From contig JAQTYQ010000001.1 of the NCBI GenBank assembly GCA_028688225.1, positions 51,664-115,663 of the forward strand: a stretch of DNA of 64,000 bases. Direction: 5' to 3'. The position numbers were made by a program, and so were the translations under genes. This DNA is from Opitutaceae bacterium (GTDB lineage Bacteria; Verrucomicrobiota; Verrucomicrobiia; Opitutales; Opitutaceae). The notes under the pieces are model-generated. The model saw only the letters and a program-made list of their open reading frames with translations, did not search any database and had not been told where the DNA came from. How positions within the stretch are numbered: the stretch's first letter is position 1; the number at the start of each line of letters is the position of its first letter. This document shows positions 54,819 to 64,000 of this stretch, one piece after another.

Positions 54819-57266
54819 TCACTCGGTCATCCACAGGCCGCAGCCAAGAGCCGGCACGAACAATTCCTCCTCCACCACCTGGATGGGTTCGTGATCACCG
54901 AGCTGAAAGAAGCGATCATGGTCGGCCACTTGCCGCCAGCTGGCGTGCGCTGCATCTCCCAGCGGAATTTCGACATCCTGCAGAGTCGGATTGACGGCAA
55001 AAAGCAGCCGTGACGATCCTTGGCTCTGATCGGCGTTGAAAATGGCCGCCGCCACCGTCGAACCGGGTGCGAAGTGGAACCGGAAAAAATTTCCGCCCGG
55101 CCGGGAATACTGCCGCAGCAGCCGTCCGCACTGGCCGCGCCGGAATGCAATCCAGTCCGCAAAATAGGCGTGTGTCGCGGGGAAGCGGTACAGGCGGCGG
55201 TAATCGAGCGCGTTGAGGTCGCCCCGCAGGTAGGTGTTGTTGGCACCTTGCTTCGAACGAAGAAAATCCTGGCCGGCGGCCAGCATGGGCATGCCGATCG
55301 AGACCATGAGGATGGCGCACATGAGGTGCGTACGGCGGATGTCGTTGAGGGTCGGATGCAGGCCGTTACCGTCGGAATTCTCCGTGATCCCGTCGATCCA
55401 GGTCCGGTCGTCGTGCGATTCGGTGTAGTTGACGGTCTGGGCCGGCCAGGCGGCAAAGAGCCCCGGCGAACCCTGGAGAAAATATGCAAACATCTCCTGC
55501 GTGCTTCCGCCCCGCACATAATCCCGCAGGAAGTTGCGGTAGCCGTCGTTCCAAGAGGCGTAGCCCGTGGTCCGCAAATCTTGCGCGATGTGTCCGCGAA
55601 AACTCCACGGTTCCGCGATGAGTACCACGTCCGGCTTCACACGTTTGAGCGCGATCTCGATTTCGCGCAACACTTCCATCCCGAGCAGCTCGGCGAGATC
55701 GAGCCGGAAGCCGTCGACGCCGTAGACTTCGATGTAATGCGTGAGGCTGTCGACAATGAGCCGCCTGGCCATGGCGGCGCGGGTGCGCAGATCGTTGCCG
55801 CAGGCGCTCCAGTTGGCGAGATGGCCGGCGCCGTCCTGCTCAAAATAATAGAGCTTGTCGACCTGCATCAGGTGCGGCGGCACGCCGACATGATTGTAGA
55901 CCACGTCGAGCAGCACGGCCATGCCCCGACGATGGAATGCCGTCACCAGTTCCTGCAGCTCCCGCACTTGCGAGGCCTTTTCCGGCGCCAGCGCATAACT
56001 GCTGGCGGGGGCAAACCAGTTCACGGGCATGTAGCCCCAGTGATATTCCTCGGGTGTCGCGTTATCGAATTCCTGCACCGGCTGAAGCTCGACCGCGTTC
56101 ACGCCCAGCCGGGCGAGATGAAAGTCGGGACTATCGACCCATTGGCGCAGCCCCGTGAAACCACGACGCACCTCGGGTTTGAGTTTCAGCGGCACCTGCG
56201 CCATGAGATCGCGCACATGCGCCTCGGCAATGACCAGGTCCTGCCACGACGGTGTGTGGAAGCCGCGGTCCGCCGGCGCCAACCGGGACCGGTCAAGGAT
56301 GATGCCGGGCCCTTCCCGTCCCACCGCCGCCCATGCGTAGGGGTCCAGAATGCGCCGGTTGGGGTCGTACAACCCGAAGGCGTTGCGCGGTCCGTCCAGC
56401 GTGTACCAATAATACCAGCCGTGCAGGTTGCCGTCGAGGCGCGCCTCCCAGGCGCCGTCACTGCGGCGGTCCATGTCGTAGCTGGCCGCGGCGTCGAGCC
56501 TTTGCAGGTCGTCGCAAATATGCAGCCGCAGACTCCGGGCGCGGGGTGCGAAGAGCCGGAAAATCGTCTCGCCACCGGCCACCTGGGCACCCAACGGCAC
56601 GTGGCACTTCGTCTGAAAAAAGAATTCCCCGGGCCGCAACGGCACCGCCCCGGCCGTCGCATCATCAGCCCACCGGACCACCAGTTCTGCTGTCAGATCG
56701 ACGGGCTCGGTGGTGGTGAAACGAAAGAGGTGACGGCCGGTGCGCGCCGGGTCGATGGCGTAGTTGTAATTGCCTAAATCGTCGCGCACCGCGTTGGGCG
56801 CCTGGGCCGGCACCGGCAGCCAGCGGTGCGCGCCGGTCACGAACTTGAAGCGCTGGGCCGGCGCGGTGAAAAACCGGCTGGCATGCGCCGCAAACAGCAG
56901 CACGGCCTCGCCGTCAAGCGAGGCCGGCAGCAGCCTCCAATCGGGATTGCCGACGGCCTGCTGCCAGTCGTTAAAATCTCCCGCCAGGTAGACGGCCGTC
57001 GCCGCCGGATCAATGTCTGGATGGTGTCCAAGCTGGAGAAAGAAGAAGATCTCGCCCCAGGTATTGACGAAATAGCCGCTTTCGCAGCCGAAGGTGTGGT
57101 CAGCCACCCGGGCCAGTGAGGCGAAGGGCCGACCGTCCGGACCGAGGGCCAGGGGCGGCAGCGCCTCCCCGGTCCAATCGCGGCTCAGCTCGATGATGCC
57201 GCCATCCGGGGCCGTCAACCAGGCTTGAGCGATTCGCTGGTCATGCAGGCTCATGCAGAAGCACAA
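54819..57266 (-). CDS. GH13-family alpha-glucan debranching/pullulanase-type enzyme
   Basis: 815 residues. N-terminal carbohydrate-binding-like (CBM48-type) domains cover roughly residues 60-330, with VYLAGDFNDWQQAVGNPDW and IFRLFAPRARSLRLHI. The GH13 barrel has VYNHVG (region I), DGFRLDLAELLG with the nucleophile near residue 521, LIAEPWSFRG with the acid/base Glu near 547, and NYTESHDDRTW with the third Asp near 616. It resembles type I pullulanase or glycogen-debranching enzymes more than branching enzymes. No signal peptide is seen, so it is probably cytoplasmic and acts on glycogen-like glucans. Start may be 57266 or 57254. Confidence 0.85.
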   Translation of the reverse strand: MCFCMSLHDQRIAQAWLTAPDGGIIELSRDWTGEALPPLALGPDGRPFASLARVADHTFGCESGYFVNTWGEIFFFLQLGHHPDIDPAATAVYLAGDFNDWQQAVGNPDWRLLPASLDGEAVLLFAAHASRFFTAPAQRFKFVTGAHRWLPVPAQAPNAVRDDLGNYNYAIDPARTGRHLFRFTTTEPVDLTAELVVRWADDATAGAVPLRPGEFFFQTKCHVPLGAQVAGGETIFRLFAPRARSLRLHICDDLQRLDAAASYDMDRRSDGAWEARLDGNLHGWYYWYTLDGPRNAFGLYDPNRRILDPYAWAAVGREGPGIILDRSRLAPADRGFHTPSWQDLVIAEAHVRDLMAQVPLKLKPEVRRGFTGLRQWVDSPDFHLARLGVNAVELQPVQEFDNATPEEYHWGYMPVNWFAPASSYALAPEKASQVRELQELVTAFHRRGMAVLLDVVYNHVGVPPHLMQVDKLYYFEQDGAGHLANWSACGNDLRTRAAMARRLIVDSLTHYIEVYGVDGFRLDLAELLGMEVLREIEIALKRVKPDVVLIAEPWSFRGHIAQDLRTTGYASWNDGYRNFLRDYVRGGSTQEMFAYFLQGSPGLFAAWPAQTVNYTESHDDRTWIDGITENSDGNGLHPTLNDIRRTHLMCAILMVSIGMPMLAAGQDFLRSKQGANNTYLRGDLNALDYRRLYRFPATHAYFADWIAFRRGQCGRLLRQYSRPGGNFFRFHFAPGSTVAAAIFNADQSQGSSRLLFAVNPTLQDVEIPLGDAAHASWRQVADHDRFFQLGDHEPIQVVEEELFVPALGCGLWMTE

Positions 57267-57339
57267 GCATCAGGCATCGAGCGGGAAGGCGCCAAGCACG
57301 AAGTGGGTACCGGCGCCGGTTGTTCGTGCCGGCCTTTCT

Positions 57340-58266
57340 TCAAGGCCCGGGTTCAAACGCCTCTACCAGCGCCTTGCCGTCGAAATACGCCGGCCGTTCC
57401 AGACCGAGCAGCCAGCATGCGGTGGCACAGGTATCCTCCGTGTTGACCTGCAGTTTCCCGATCCGGGTGAGATCAAAACCGTGTCGTACCCCCGGTCCCA
57501 CCACGATCCACGGAATGTGCCGGCTGGGTGCGTCATCGGGCCCGTGCTTGAGCCCGGCACCGCCATGATCTGCCGAGATGATGATGGCCGTGCTGGCGCG
57601 CAGGGCGGCCTGTTCGAGCGCCGCCAGAACGACGCCAAGGTGGCGGTCGAGGGCGGTGATGGCGGACAATTGTTCCGGTGAACCCCACCCGTGCGCATGA
57701 CCGGCCCCATCCACCCCGGGGAAATGGATGAACAGCAGGTCGGGTTTGTGCCGCCCGATGATTTTCACCGCCTCAGCGGCAACGTTTTCATCGGTTCCCT
57801 TCGCGTCGCCTTGAATGCTGACGAAGGTAACCGTACCCGGCTTGTTCAACGCGCCGAACTTGGTTTTCCCGGCGATCATCGCGGTCTGGTAGCCGGCGCG
57901 CGCAGCCAGTTCGAAAATCGTCGGTACCTGCGGATGCGCCGGCTCGCCTGGCGTCGGGATCCCGTTCCATCCGATGCCGTGCTTCTCCAGCGTGACTCCC
58001 GTGAGCATGCTCGTGTGTGACGGCAGGGTGACGGCGGCCGGGATGGTGCGCGCCCACATGGTGTAGGCGCCGTTCTTGATCAGGCCATGCAACACCGGTG
58101 CATCGGCGAGCAGGAGGCAGTCCGGCCGCAGGCCGTCGACACTGATAATCACCACCTGCCGCACTGCGGGCAGCGGGCGGGATGGTTTCGCCGCCAAATC
58201 CGGGGATTGCGCCGGCGCAATCGTGGAGAGTCCAACCCACAGGGCCAAAGCAAGCAACAGCTTCAT
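57340..58266 (-). CDS. Secreted alkaline phosphatase-superfamily phosphodiesterase (NPP-like)
   Basis: 308 residues from ATG 58266. The signal peptide is MKLLLALALWVGLSTIAPAQ. The first metal/nucleophile region is IISVDGLRPDCLL and ATIPAAVTLPSHTSMLTG (Thr as nucleophile); later metal ligands are in HFPGVDGAGHAHGWGS and ISADHGGAGLKHG. This is the type I phosphodiesterase/nucleotide pyrophosphatase fold. Substrate unknown. It is 73 bp downstream of the GH13 gene start on the same strand, but a functional link is not evident. Confidence 0.85.
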   Translation of the reverse strand: MKLLLALALWVGLSTIAPAQSPDLAAKPSRPLPAVRQVVIISVDGLRPDCLLLADAPVLHGLIKNGAYTMWARTIPAAVTLPSHTSMLTGVTLEKHGIGWNGIPTPGEPAHPQVPTIFELAARAGYQTAMIAGKTKFGALNKPGTVTFVSIQGDAKGTDENVAAEAVKIIGRHKPDLLFIHFPGVDGAGHAHGWGSPEQLSAITALDRHLGVVLAALEQAALRASTAIIISADHGGAGLKHGPDDAPSRHIPWIVVGPGVRHGFDLTRIGKLQVNTEDTCATACWLLGLERPAYFDGKALVEAFEPGP

Positions 58267-58379
58267 AGAAAGGCGTTGCAGGCTAGCCGGCTGATGCTTC
58301 GAGTAAAGGTCCATTCCGCGACGTTCCGGTGACAATTTTGTGAAGGGTTTTTTCCGCCCACGGTGTTTATGTCCCTGTC

Positions 58380-58853
58380 ATGCATCACCGTTATCTCACC
58401 CTTATTCCGGCAGCGCTGGCCGTCCTGCTGGTGAGCTGCTCCACCACATCCACGCCTTCCGCCTCCACCGGCGCCGCCCCGCCGCCTGCGGTAACCGCCG
58501 TTGGGAACGGTCCGGAGAGCAAGCTGCAAAAGGGCATGCCTGCGGAAGCAGTCAAACGCCTCATGGGCGAACCGGACGAAATCACTCGCATGCAGTCGCC
58601 GACCGGCAAGGCCGAGGTGTGGGTCTACCATCGCACGATCCGGGGCGCCCAGCAGCAAGTTCCCGCCGGCACGCGGTCCACCCCCGTTACCGTCAAGGAC
58701 AGCGAGGGACGGGATCGCTTGGTCACGACCATCGTAGAGACCAGCTATAGGCAGCAGGTCGAAATCATCGAAGAAACCATCAGACTGCTGATGTTCGACG
58801 GCAAATACCTCGAACAAAAACGGGACATCCAGACGCGATACGAGTACCTGTGA
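58380..58853 (+). CDS. Lipoprotein, BamE/SmpA-like
   Basis: 157 residues. The lipobox is VLLVSC at residues 15-20, with the Cys as lipid anchor. Mature protein has LQKGMPAEAVKRLMGEPDEI, the BamE/OmlA/SmpA-type small alpha-beta motif, and a C-terminal helix VEIIEETIRLLMFDGKYLEQ. BamE helps outer-membrane protein assembly, but this motif also occurs in unrelated small lipoproteins. Function inferred only. Confidence 0.75.
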   Translation: MHHRYLTLIPAALAVLLVSCSTTSTPSASTGAAPPPAVTAVGNGPESKLQKGMPAEAVKRLMGEPDEITRMQSPTGKAEVWVYHRTIRGAQQQVPAGTRSTPVTVKDSEGRDRLVTTIVETSYRQQVEIIEETIRLLMFDGKYLEQKRDIQTRYEYL

Positions 58854-59149
58854 CACTGCGGAAGAGTGACAACAAAAGTGGCTCTCACGCTCCCTTTGCC
58901 CTCCAGCGCCGTGATCCGGCAAGCCTGACCGCCGCATGGCACAGGCGGTACAAGCCATCTGACGGCGACAGATCCTGCTTCGCCCTGAAGGATTGCGCAA
59001 CGTCTTGACCCGGGGGAGGCGGTGCCACGTTGGCAGCGGGCCATCACACGGTGCCGGATGCTCCGGGGGTCGCAATCCGTTGACCGGAGGCGGACGGAAT
59101 GTTTCTTTTGCGCCCGGCCCTAAATGCGGCTTTCTTCGCAACTTTCATC

Positions 59150-60220
59150 ATGCGAATTCTGGTCGCCATGTCCGGCGGCGTTGACAGCAGTGTCGCCGCG
59201 CTCCTCCTCAAGCAGCAAGGCGTTGAGGTCGTCGGCGCCTACATGAAGAATTGGATCAATGAAGACAACATCCCTGGCGACTGTCCCTGGATGCAGGATA
59301 TCGAGGATGCACGCGCCGTGGCCGGACAGATCGGCATCGAGTTTCGCGTCGTCAACCTCATGCGCGACTACCGCCGTCTGGTCGTCGATTACCTGCTCGA
59401 CGGGTATGCACACGGCTTCACACCCAATCCCGACATCATGTGCAATCGCGAGATCAAGTTCGGGGTGTTCCGTTCCTATGCAAAAACCGAGGGGTTTGCC
59501 GCCGTGGCAACCGGTCACTACGCCCGGCGCGTGGCGGGCGCGGATGGGGCCTGCACGTTGTGGGAAGGCGCCGATCAGAACAAGGACCAGTCGTATTTCC
59601 TGGCGCTCCTTTCCCAGGAGCAGCTCCGCGAGGCATGCTTCCCCGTCGGACATCTGACCAAACCCGAACTGCGCACCATCGCGGCCAGACATCATCTCGC
59701 CACCGCCGGCAAGAAGGACAGCCAGGGCATCTGCTTCATCGGCGGGGTGAAGATGCAGGTCTTTCTCCGCGCCTACGTGCCCGATCATCCCGGCCCGATC
59801 ATCCGAGCTACGGATGGAAGGGAAATCGGCCGCCACCGGGGCCTGCATTACTATACCGTCGGTCAGCGCAAGGGCATCGGCATTCCGTCCAACACGGACT
59901 TCAAGGCCTATGTGGTCGTGGGCAAGCGCGCCGCCGACAACGCCCTGCTCGTCGCCTTCGACGCCCCCGACGCGCCGGGCCTTTTTGTCCGGGAGATTCG
60001 CGTGCAGGCATTAAGCTGGATCGGCGAGCCGGTGACGGCTCCCTGCCCGCTCGAAGGCCGCGTGCGCTACCGCGACCCGCGCGTACCGTTGGAGTTTGTG
60101 CCCGAAAATGGTGGCACCGCGCTGATCCGCTTCGCCCAACCCCAGCGCGCCCTCGCCTCCGGCCAGGTTCTCGCCCTCTACGCCGGCGAACAACTCCTCG
60201 GCGGCGGAGTGTACGTCTGA
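59150..60220 (+). CDS. mnmA: tRNA-specific 2-thiouridylase MnmA
   Basis: 356 residues from ATG 59150. The P-loop is [14 protein letters not shown]. The catalytic cysteines are in [11 protein letters not shown] (residue 97) and [11 protein letters not shown] (residue 194). [16 protein letters not shown] sequence appears as [19 protein letters not shown]. It makes 2-thiouridine at the wobble position of Lys, Glu and Gln tRNAs. Length normal. The next gene is convergent. Confidence 0.95.
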   Translation: MRILVAMSGGVDSSVAALLLKQQGVEVVGAYMKNWINEDNIPGDCPWMQDIEDARAVAGQIGIEFRVVNLMRDYRRLVVDYLLDGYAHGFTPNPDIMCNREIKFGVFRSYAKTEGFAAVATGHYARRVAGADGACTLWEGADQNKDQSYFLALLSQEQLREACFPVGHLTKPELRTIAARHHLATAGKKDSQGICFIGGVKMQVFLRAYVPDHPGPIIRATDGREIGRHRGLHYYTVGQRKGIGIPSNTDFKAYVVVGKRAADNALLVAFDAPDAPGLFVREIRVQALSWIGEPVTAPCPLEGRVRYRDPRVPLEFVPENGGTALIRFAQPQRALASGQVLALYAGEQLLGGGVYV

Positions 60221-60409
60221 ACTGGCTTCGCCAACAATTGCGCACGGCGCAGCTCGGCGCCAAATCTACTCTGCGAGCAAACATCCGTCCGCTGGTTGGT
60301 CAGTTCCAGCCCGAGAATATTTGTAACGTATTACGTTACAAACGGACGCCGGGCGGGAGGAATGATCATGCTATCACCGGCACTCATCGGCTGGATCCGC
60401 GGCCGTGAA

Positions 60410-61069
60410 CTACCTCGCCGTGGCCAGCGCGAGTCTCACGCTAAGACCGAGCAGAATCATGCCCATCGCGCGTTCGAACCAGTGGCCACAGCGCCGGAAG
60501 CCCATCCGCACACGGTCCTGCGAGAAGAAAAGCGACACGAGGATGAACCAGCCCATCGTCGCCAATGCCATCCAGATGCCATAGGCGCCCTGGATGATCA
60601 CGGGAGTGCACGGGTTGATGACCACCGAAAACAGCGACACGAAGAACAGCGTGGCCTTGGGATTGAGGGCGTTGGTGAGAAAACCGGTGATAAACGCCGC
60701 GCGCCGGCCGGGTGTTTCCCGCCCACCGTTGGCGGTCGAAGCCGTGGCGGCTCCGTGGGTCGTCTCCCCGTTCGCAAACGGCTTTGCCCGGATGGCCTTT
60801 TGACCAACCCAGGCAAGATAGATCGCTCCCAACCACTTCAGGATGTTGAAGGCGAGCACGGAACTTCGCACCAGCAGCCCGATGCCGAGGAGCGAGTACG
60901 CCACATGAAGAAAAATGCCGGTGCCGATGCCCACACTCGTCCAGATGGCCGGGCGCCGGCCGAAAGTGATGCTCTGCCGCAGCACCATCGCGAAATCGGG
61001 CCCCGGACTGGCCACCGCCACGAGGTGCGCGAGGGCGACGAGCAGAAACTCGGACCAATAGGAGGTCAT
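60410..61069 (-). CDS. LysE/RhtB-family amino-acid exporter
   Basis: 219 residues with about six transmembrane helices. The early motif AVASPGPDFAMVLRQSITFG is the conserved LysE-family N-terminal signature. Later helices include ILKWLGAIYLAWVGQKAI and TMGWFILVSLFFSQD, and the GFLTNALNPKATLFFVSLF motif follows a hydrophilic loop of about 35 residues. It exports amino acids or homoserine lactone-like compounds; substrate unknown. Confidence 0.9.
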   Translation of the reverse strand: MTSYWSEFLLVALAHLVAVASPGPDFAMVLRQSITFGRRPAIWTSVGIGTGIFLHVAYSLLGIGLLVRSSVLAFNILKWLGAIYLAWVGQKAIRAKPFANGETTHGAATASTANGGRETPGRRAAFITGFLTNALNPKATLFFVSLFSVVINPCTPVIIQGAYGIWMALATMGWFILVSLFFSQDRVRMGFRRCGHWFERAMGMILLGLSVRLALATAR

Positions 61070-61248
61070 GCTGGCTTAGCCTCAAAGGATACTGGGACTT
61101 CAGAGAAAGAAACACCGCTCCGCTTTTCGCTGACCGGGGTCAGGGGACTGAGTGGCGAAGCTGGAACCCGCCTGGCGCCTCGTCCGTCAGGACATCGAAG
61201 CCGTGCCGCATAAAGCAAGCCGACTCCGGCTCCCGAGTGACTCCGGAA

Positions 61249-62967
61249 TCACAAATCCGGCGGCACGGTGGCCAGGGCTTCCTCAAAGGTCGATACGCCG
61301 TCTTTCACTTTGATCATGCTGTCCTGGTGCAGGGTCTTCATGCCGTGGCGCATGGCGATACGCTTCAATTCCGAGGTCTCCAACCCTTTGTTGACGCCTT
61401 CGACCAGCTCCTCGCTGATCACCATGAGCTCGTGGATGCCGACACGGCCCTTGTAGCCGGTGTGATTGCAGCGCACACAGCCCTTGGGGTTGTGCTTAAA
61501 GATCTGGCCACTCCAGCCGATGGCCTTCTCGAGCAACTCCTTCTCGCGGCCCTGCGGTTCGAGGGGTTGTTTGCAGTTCTTGCAAACCCGCCGCATGAGA
61601 CGCTGGGCGCAGATGCACAGCAGCGAGGACGAGATCATGAACGGCTCGATGCCCATGTCGGTGAGCCGCGCCACGGCGCTGGGAGCATCGTTGGTGTGCA
61701 GGGTGCTGAGAAGCAGATGGCCCGTCAGCGCGGCCTCGACGGCAATCTCGGCCGTCTCCCGGTCGCGGATTTCGCCCACGAGGATGATGTCGGGATCCTG
61801 GCGCAGAAAGGCGCGCAGTGCGGCGGCGAAGGTGAGCCCGATCTGCCGGTGCATCTGCATCTGGTTGATGCCGGCCAGCGTGTATTCAATGGGATCCTCG
61901 GCCGTGCGGATGACCACCTCGGGGGAGCTGATCTCGTTGAGGGCCGAGTAAAGAGTCATCGACTTGCCCGACCCGGTCGGTCCGCAATGCAGGATCATGC
62001 CATAAGGCTGGCGGATGACCTTGCGATAGATGGAGAGGTTCCCCTCGGTGAACCCGAGCATCTGCAGCGGCAGCGTGCTCTTCTGTTTGTCGAGGATGCG
62101 CAGGACCATGCCTTCCCCGTGATTGAGCGGCGAGGTCGAGACGCGCAGATCGATGTCGATGCTTTTCTTGGTAAATTGCTTGAAGATGATGCGGCCATCC
62201 TGCGGCAGCCGGCGCTCGGCAATGTCGAGATTGCTCATGATCTTCAGGCGCGCCACGAGCGCGCCCGCCACCTTGATCGGCAGGCGGAGCTTTTCCTGGC
62301 ACACGCCGTCGATGCGGTAGCGCACGACGAGCTCCTTTTCCCACGGTTCAATGTGGATGTCGCTGGTACCCGAAAAATACGCGTCCTCAATGATGCGGTT
62401 GGCCAGCTCGATGATCGGACCCGATTCCTCGTTGGCGAGATCCTCCTCCTTGAGATCCTCGGCCGCCCCAAACTCGATGCCGATCTTCTCGACCACATCG
62501 GTGAACTGCACCTCAACCTGCTGGGTCTTGCTGAACCGGTCGCGAATGTCCCGCTCGCGGCCGAGCAGGCGGACGACCTTCTTGCCGGTCATCTCCTGGA
62601 TCTTGCTCGAAACCGAAACCTCGAACGGATTGGCCGACGCGACCAGCAGGTAGTTACCCACCTGCCCCACCGGCAGGACGAGGTTTTGCTGGCAAAACTC
62701 CTGCGGGATGCGCTCAAACGTGCTGGGGCCGATCTGGTAGCGCTGTACATTGTACGGCGTCAGATTGTGGGCGCGGGCCTTGGCGACGAGGAGCTGAAAG
62801 TCGCTGATCTTGTATTCCTCCTGCAGCAGCTTGTCCAAGGCCTCGCCGGTCAGGTCGCCGGGCGTGGCGAGAATGGCCTCCTGCTGCTCCGCGGAGAGCC
62901 GATTCATCTCCTCGAGCTTGGCGACGATCTGTTGCTGGACCTTGCCGAGAGCCATGGGGGGAATCAA
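61249..62967 (-). CDS. Type IV pilus/type II secretion ATPase (PilB/GspE family)
   Basis: 572 residues (TTG 62967, or ATG 62955). N-terminal part to about 150 is an MshEN-like domain. The ATPase has Walker [20 protein letters not shown], the Asp box [15 protein letters not shown], and the His box [20 protein letters not shown]. The C-terminal zinc site is [12 protein letters not shown] ... [18 protein letters not shown]. It powers pilus extension or secretion. It is preceded by a translationally coupled N-domain protein and obg. The matching pilin-type gene is at 50275. Confidence 0.92.
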   Translation of the reverse strand: MIPPMALGKVQQQIVAKLEEMNRLSAEQQEAILATPGDLTGEALDKLLQEEYKISDFQLLVAKARAHNLTPYNVQRYQIGPSTFERIPQEFCQQNLVLPVGQVGNYLLVASANPFEVSVSSKIQEMTGKKVVRLLGRERDIRDRFSKTQQVEVQFTDVVEKIGIEFGAAEDLKEEDLANEESGPIIELANRIIEDAYFSGTSDIHIEPWEKELVVRYRIDGVCQEKLRLPIKVAGALVARLKIMSNLDIAERRLPQDGRIIFKQFTKKSIDIDLRVSTSPLNHGEGMVLRILDKQKSTLPLQMLGFTEGNLSIYRKVIRQPYGMILHCGPTGSGKSMTLYSALNEISSPEVVIRTAEDPIEYTLAGINQMQMHRQIGLTFAAALRAFLRQDPDIILVGEIRDRETAEIAVEAALTGHLLLSTLHTNDAPSAVARLTDMGIEPFMISSSLLCICAQRLMRRVCKNCKQPLEPQGREKELLEKAIGWSGQIFKHNPKGCVRCNHTGYKGRVGIHELMVISEELVEGVNKGLETSELKRIAMRHGMKTLHQDSMIKVKDGVSTFEEALATVPPDL

Positions 62968-63482
62968 CCGGCCTTGACGACCGGCGGAGTGGCGGCCTTC
63001 GTCTGTTCAGCCTCTATCTTTTCCAGGAAATCCGAGATGATCTCCAGCGTCGTGGCGTACCAAAGGATGTTGCTGCCGAGTTGTTTCTCCCAATGGGAGC
63101 GCACCGCCGGACTGAGGTAGTAGGCGGTGGCCACGCAGTAAAAGTCCTCCTCCTTGTCGAACGGCACGGTCCACGTCGCCCAGCAGGAGCCGAGATCGAC
63201 GTTCTTCCGGAATTCCTCCTGCACGTCGTAGGTGCGCAGATCGATGAGGCCGATGCCATCGTTGTCGACGAGGTGGTGCAGCAGGTCGTCCTCGCTGAGA
63301 ACCTTCTTCTCGTACATCAGCACGCCGAGCAGCGTCGCCTGCCGCTCGGCATTGCTCTGCAGCAATTCGAGCAGGCGCTCGTTGGCCGCCTCCAGGTCCT
63401 CGATCTTGACCAGGTTGGCTTCGACCAAGGCGGCCCCGAGGAGCCGGTTGGCTCGCATGAGCAGGGTACGGTGCTCCGACAT
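62964..63482 (-). CDS. MshEN/GspE N-domain-like protein coupled to PilB
   Basis: 172 residues. The first 80 are helical and include [20 protein letters not shown], reminiscent of the N-terminal domain of PilB/GspE ATPases. It then has [20 protein letters not shown] and [20 protein letters not shown], a fold that pairs with or mimics that domain. No ATPase motifs. It overlaps the PilB-like start by 4 nt and follows obg by 16 bp, so it is co-translated with the ATPase and may act as a stand-alone regulatory or binding domain. Assignment is tentative. Confidence 0.7.
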   Translation of the reverse strand: MSEHRTLLMRANRLLGAALVEANLVKIEDLEAANERLLELLQSNAERQATLLGVLMYEKKVLSEDDLLHHLVDNDGIGLIDLRTYDVQEEFRKNVDLGSCWATWTVPFDKEEDFYCVATAYYLSPAVRSHWEKQLGSNILWYATTLEIISDFLEKIEAEQTKAATPPVVKAG

Positions 63483-63498
63483 GTTGACGGGAAATAGG

Positions 63499-64000
63499 TT
63501 AGGTTGCGGGCGAAGGCGAATCCTTTTCGCGCGCCCTGAGCGCCAGCACCCGCTTTAACAACTCTTTCTTCAATTCCGGCAGCCCGGCGCCCGTCAGGCA
63601 CGACACCTCGACGACCTTCAAGCGGTGCCGGCGCTTGAACTTGGCCAAACACGCCGCCGCATTCTCGAGGTCCATCTTGTTGGCCACCACCAGTCGCGGC
63701 TTCTGCAGGAGCGCCGGGGCGTACAATTTGAGCTCGCGCAGCAGCGTCGCATAATCCTCGCGCGGGTCGCGGCCATCGTTGCCGGCCATGTCGAGCAGCA
63801 GCACGAGCAGCCGGCAGCGCTCGATATGGCGCAAAAACCGGTGACCGAGGCCGCGGTTCTCGCTCGCCCCGGCGATGAGCCCCGGGATATCCGCGATCTG
63901 CACCCGGTGCTGCTGCTCGCGGGGATCCTCGGTGTACTCGATCACGCCGATCTGCGGCTGCAGCGTGGTGAAGGGATACGGCGCCGTCTTGGGCCGCGCC
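63499..64000 (-). CDS. obgE: GTPase Obg/CgtA (5' part outside window)
   Basis: Only the C-terminal 167 residues are in the window. The sequence enters the G domain at KTAPYPFTTLQPQIGVI (switch I region) and continues with IADIPGLIAGASENRGLGHRF (G3) and VVANKMDLENA (G4), then VSCLTGAGLPELKKEL (G5). Obg GTPase acts in ribosome assembly. No extra C-terminal OCT domain follows; the chain ends soon after G5. Confidence 0.92.
   Translation of the reverse strand, partial: ARPKTAPYPFTTLQPQIGVIEYTEDPREQQHRVQIADIPGLIAGASENRGLGHRFLRHIERCRLLVLLLDMAGNDGRDPREDYATLLRELKLYAPALLQKPRLVVANKMDLENAAACLAKFKRRHRLKVVEVSCLTGAGLPELKKELLKRVLALRAREKDSPSPAT

Noticed and set aside
58854..59149. Structured-looking sequence upstream of mnmA, considered as a small RNA or SRP RNA
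   Set aside because: It lacks the conserved GGAAGCAGC-type SRP loop and the pairing is poor. No known riboswitch consensus was seen.
61237..63120. Long plus-strand open frame (627 codons)
   Set aside because: Antisense to the PilB-like ATPase, which has all motifs.

Overview
The window is a GC-rich bacterial chromosome segment from a Gram-negative organism. It carries LPS transport genes (kdsC-lptC-lptA-lptB), menaquinone genes (menC, menE), HPr kinase, type IV pilus/type II secretion genes and many small dispersed palindromes. The gene styles (fused E1 alpha/beta dehydrogenase, HprK, small H-NS-like HTH protein, repeat families) suggest Verrucomicrobiota, perhaps Opitutaceae. That is an inference from pattern memory, not a computed placement.

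Layout. 1-9.9 kb: a CoA-transferase gene cut by the window edge, a fused 2-oxoacid dehydrogenase E1, the KDO/LPS export operon, hprK, rph, YhcH and a Nudix hydrolase. 10-16 kb: two small orphan ORFs, a PolX/PHP polymerase, and menaquinone genes (thioesterase, menE, menC). 16-26 kb: IMP dehydrogenase beside a divergent adenylosuccinate synthetase, a repeat-rich gap, the truA-comF-accD-folC operon, ruvX, and a MoeB/rhodanese fusion. 26-28.6 kb: a small DNA-binding protein, an SDR dehydrogenase and an HTH/metallo-beta-lactamase fusion.

28.63-35.01 kb is a genomic island. It begins in tRNA-Cys(GCA) and ends at a near-perfect copy of the tRNA 3' end, and it contains the C-terminal remnant of a tyrosine recombinase. 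Its cargo is a HipB/HipA module with a 54-bp dyad in its promoter, a Fic protein divergent from a HEPN-like protein across a 62-bp nested dyad, a decayed small gene behind fic, and a three-gene operon that includes a second HEPN-like protein. This is the accessory, possibly undescribed, part of the window.

35-64 kb: a secreted ankyrin/double TonB-C protein, an MsbA-like exporter, mtnA, parA, two ABC-2 permeases separated by a MITE with 19-bp terminal repeats, rnc-mfd-SurA-like PPIase, radC, a pilin, tRNA-Tyr, the gap-pgk-tpiA glycolytic operon, a GH13 debranching-type enzyme, a secreted phosphodiesterase, a lipoprotein, mnmA, a LysE exporter, PilB/GspE with a coupled N-domain protein, and the C-terminal part of obg. 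Most genes are ordinary housekeeping. Unusual points there are AccD without its zinc cysteines, the IMPDH/PurA pair, and a palindromic repeat inside the mfd reading frame.
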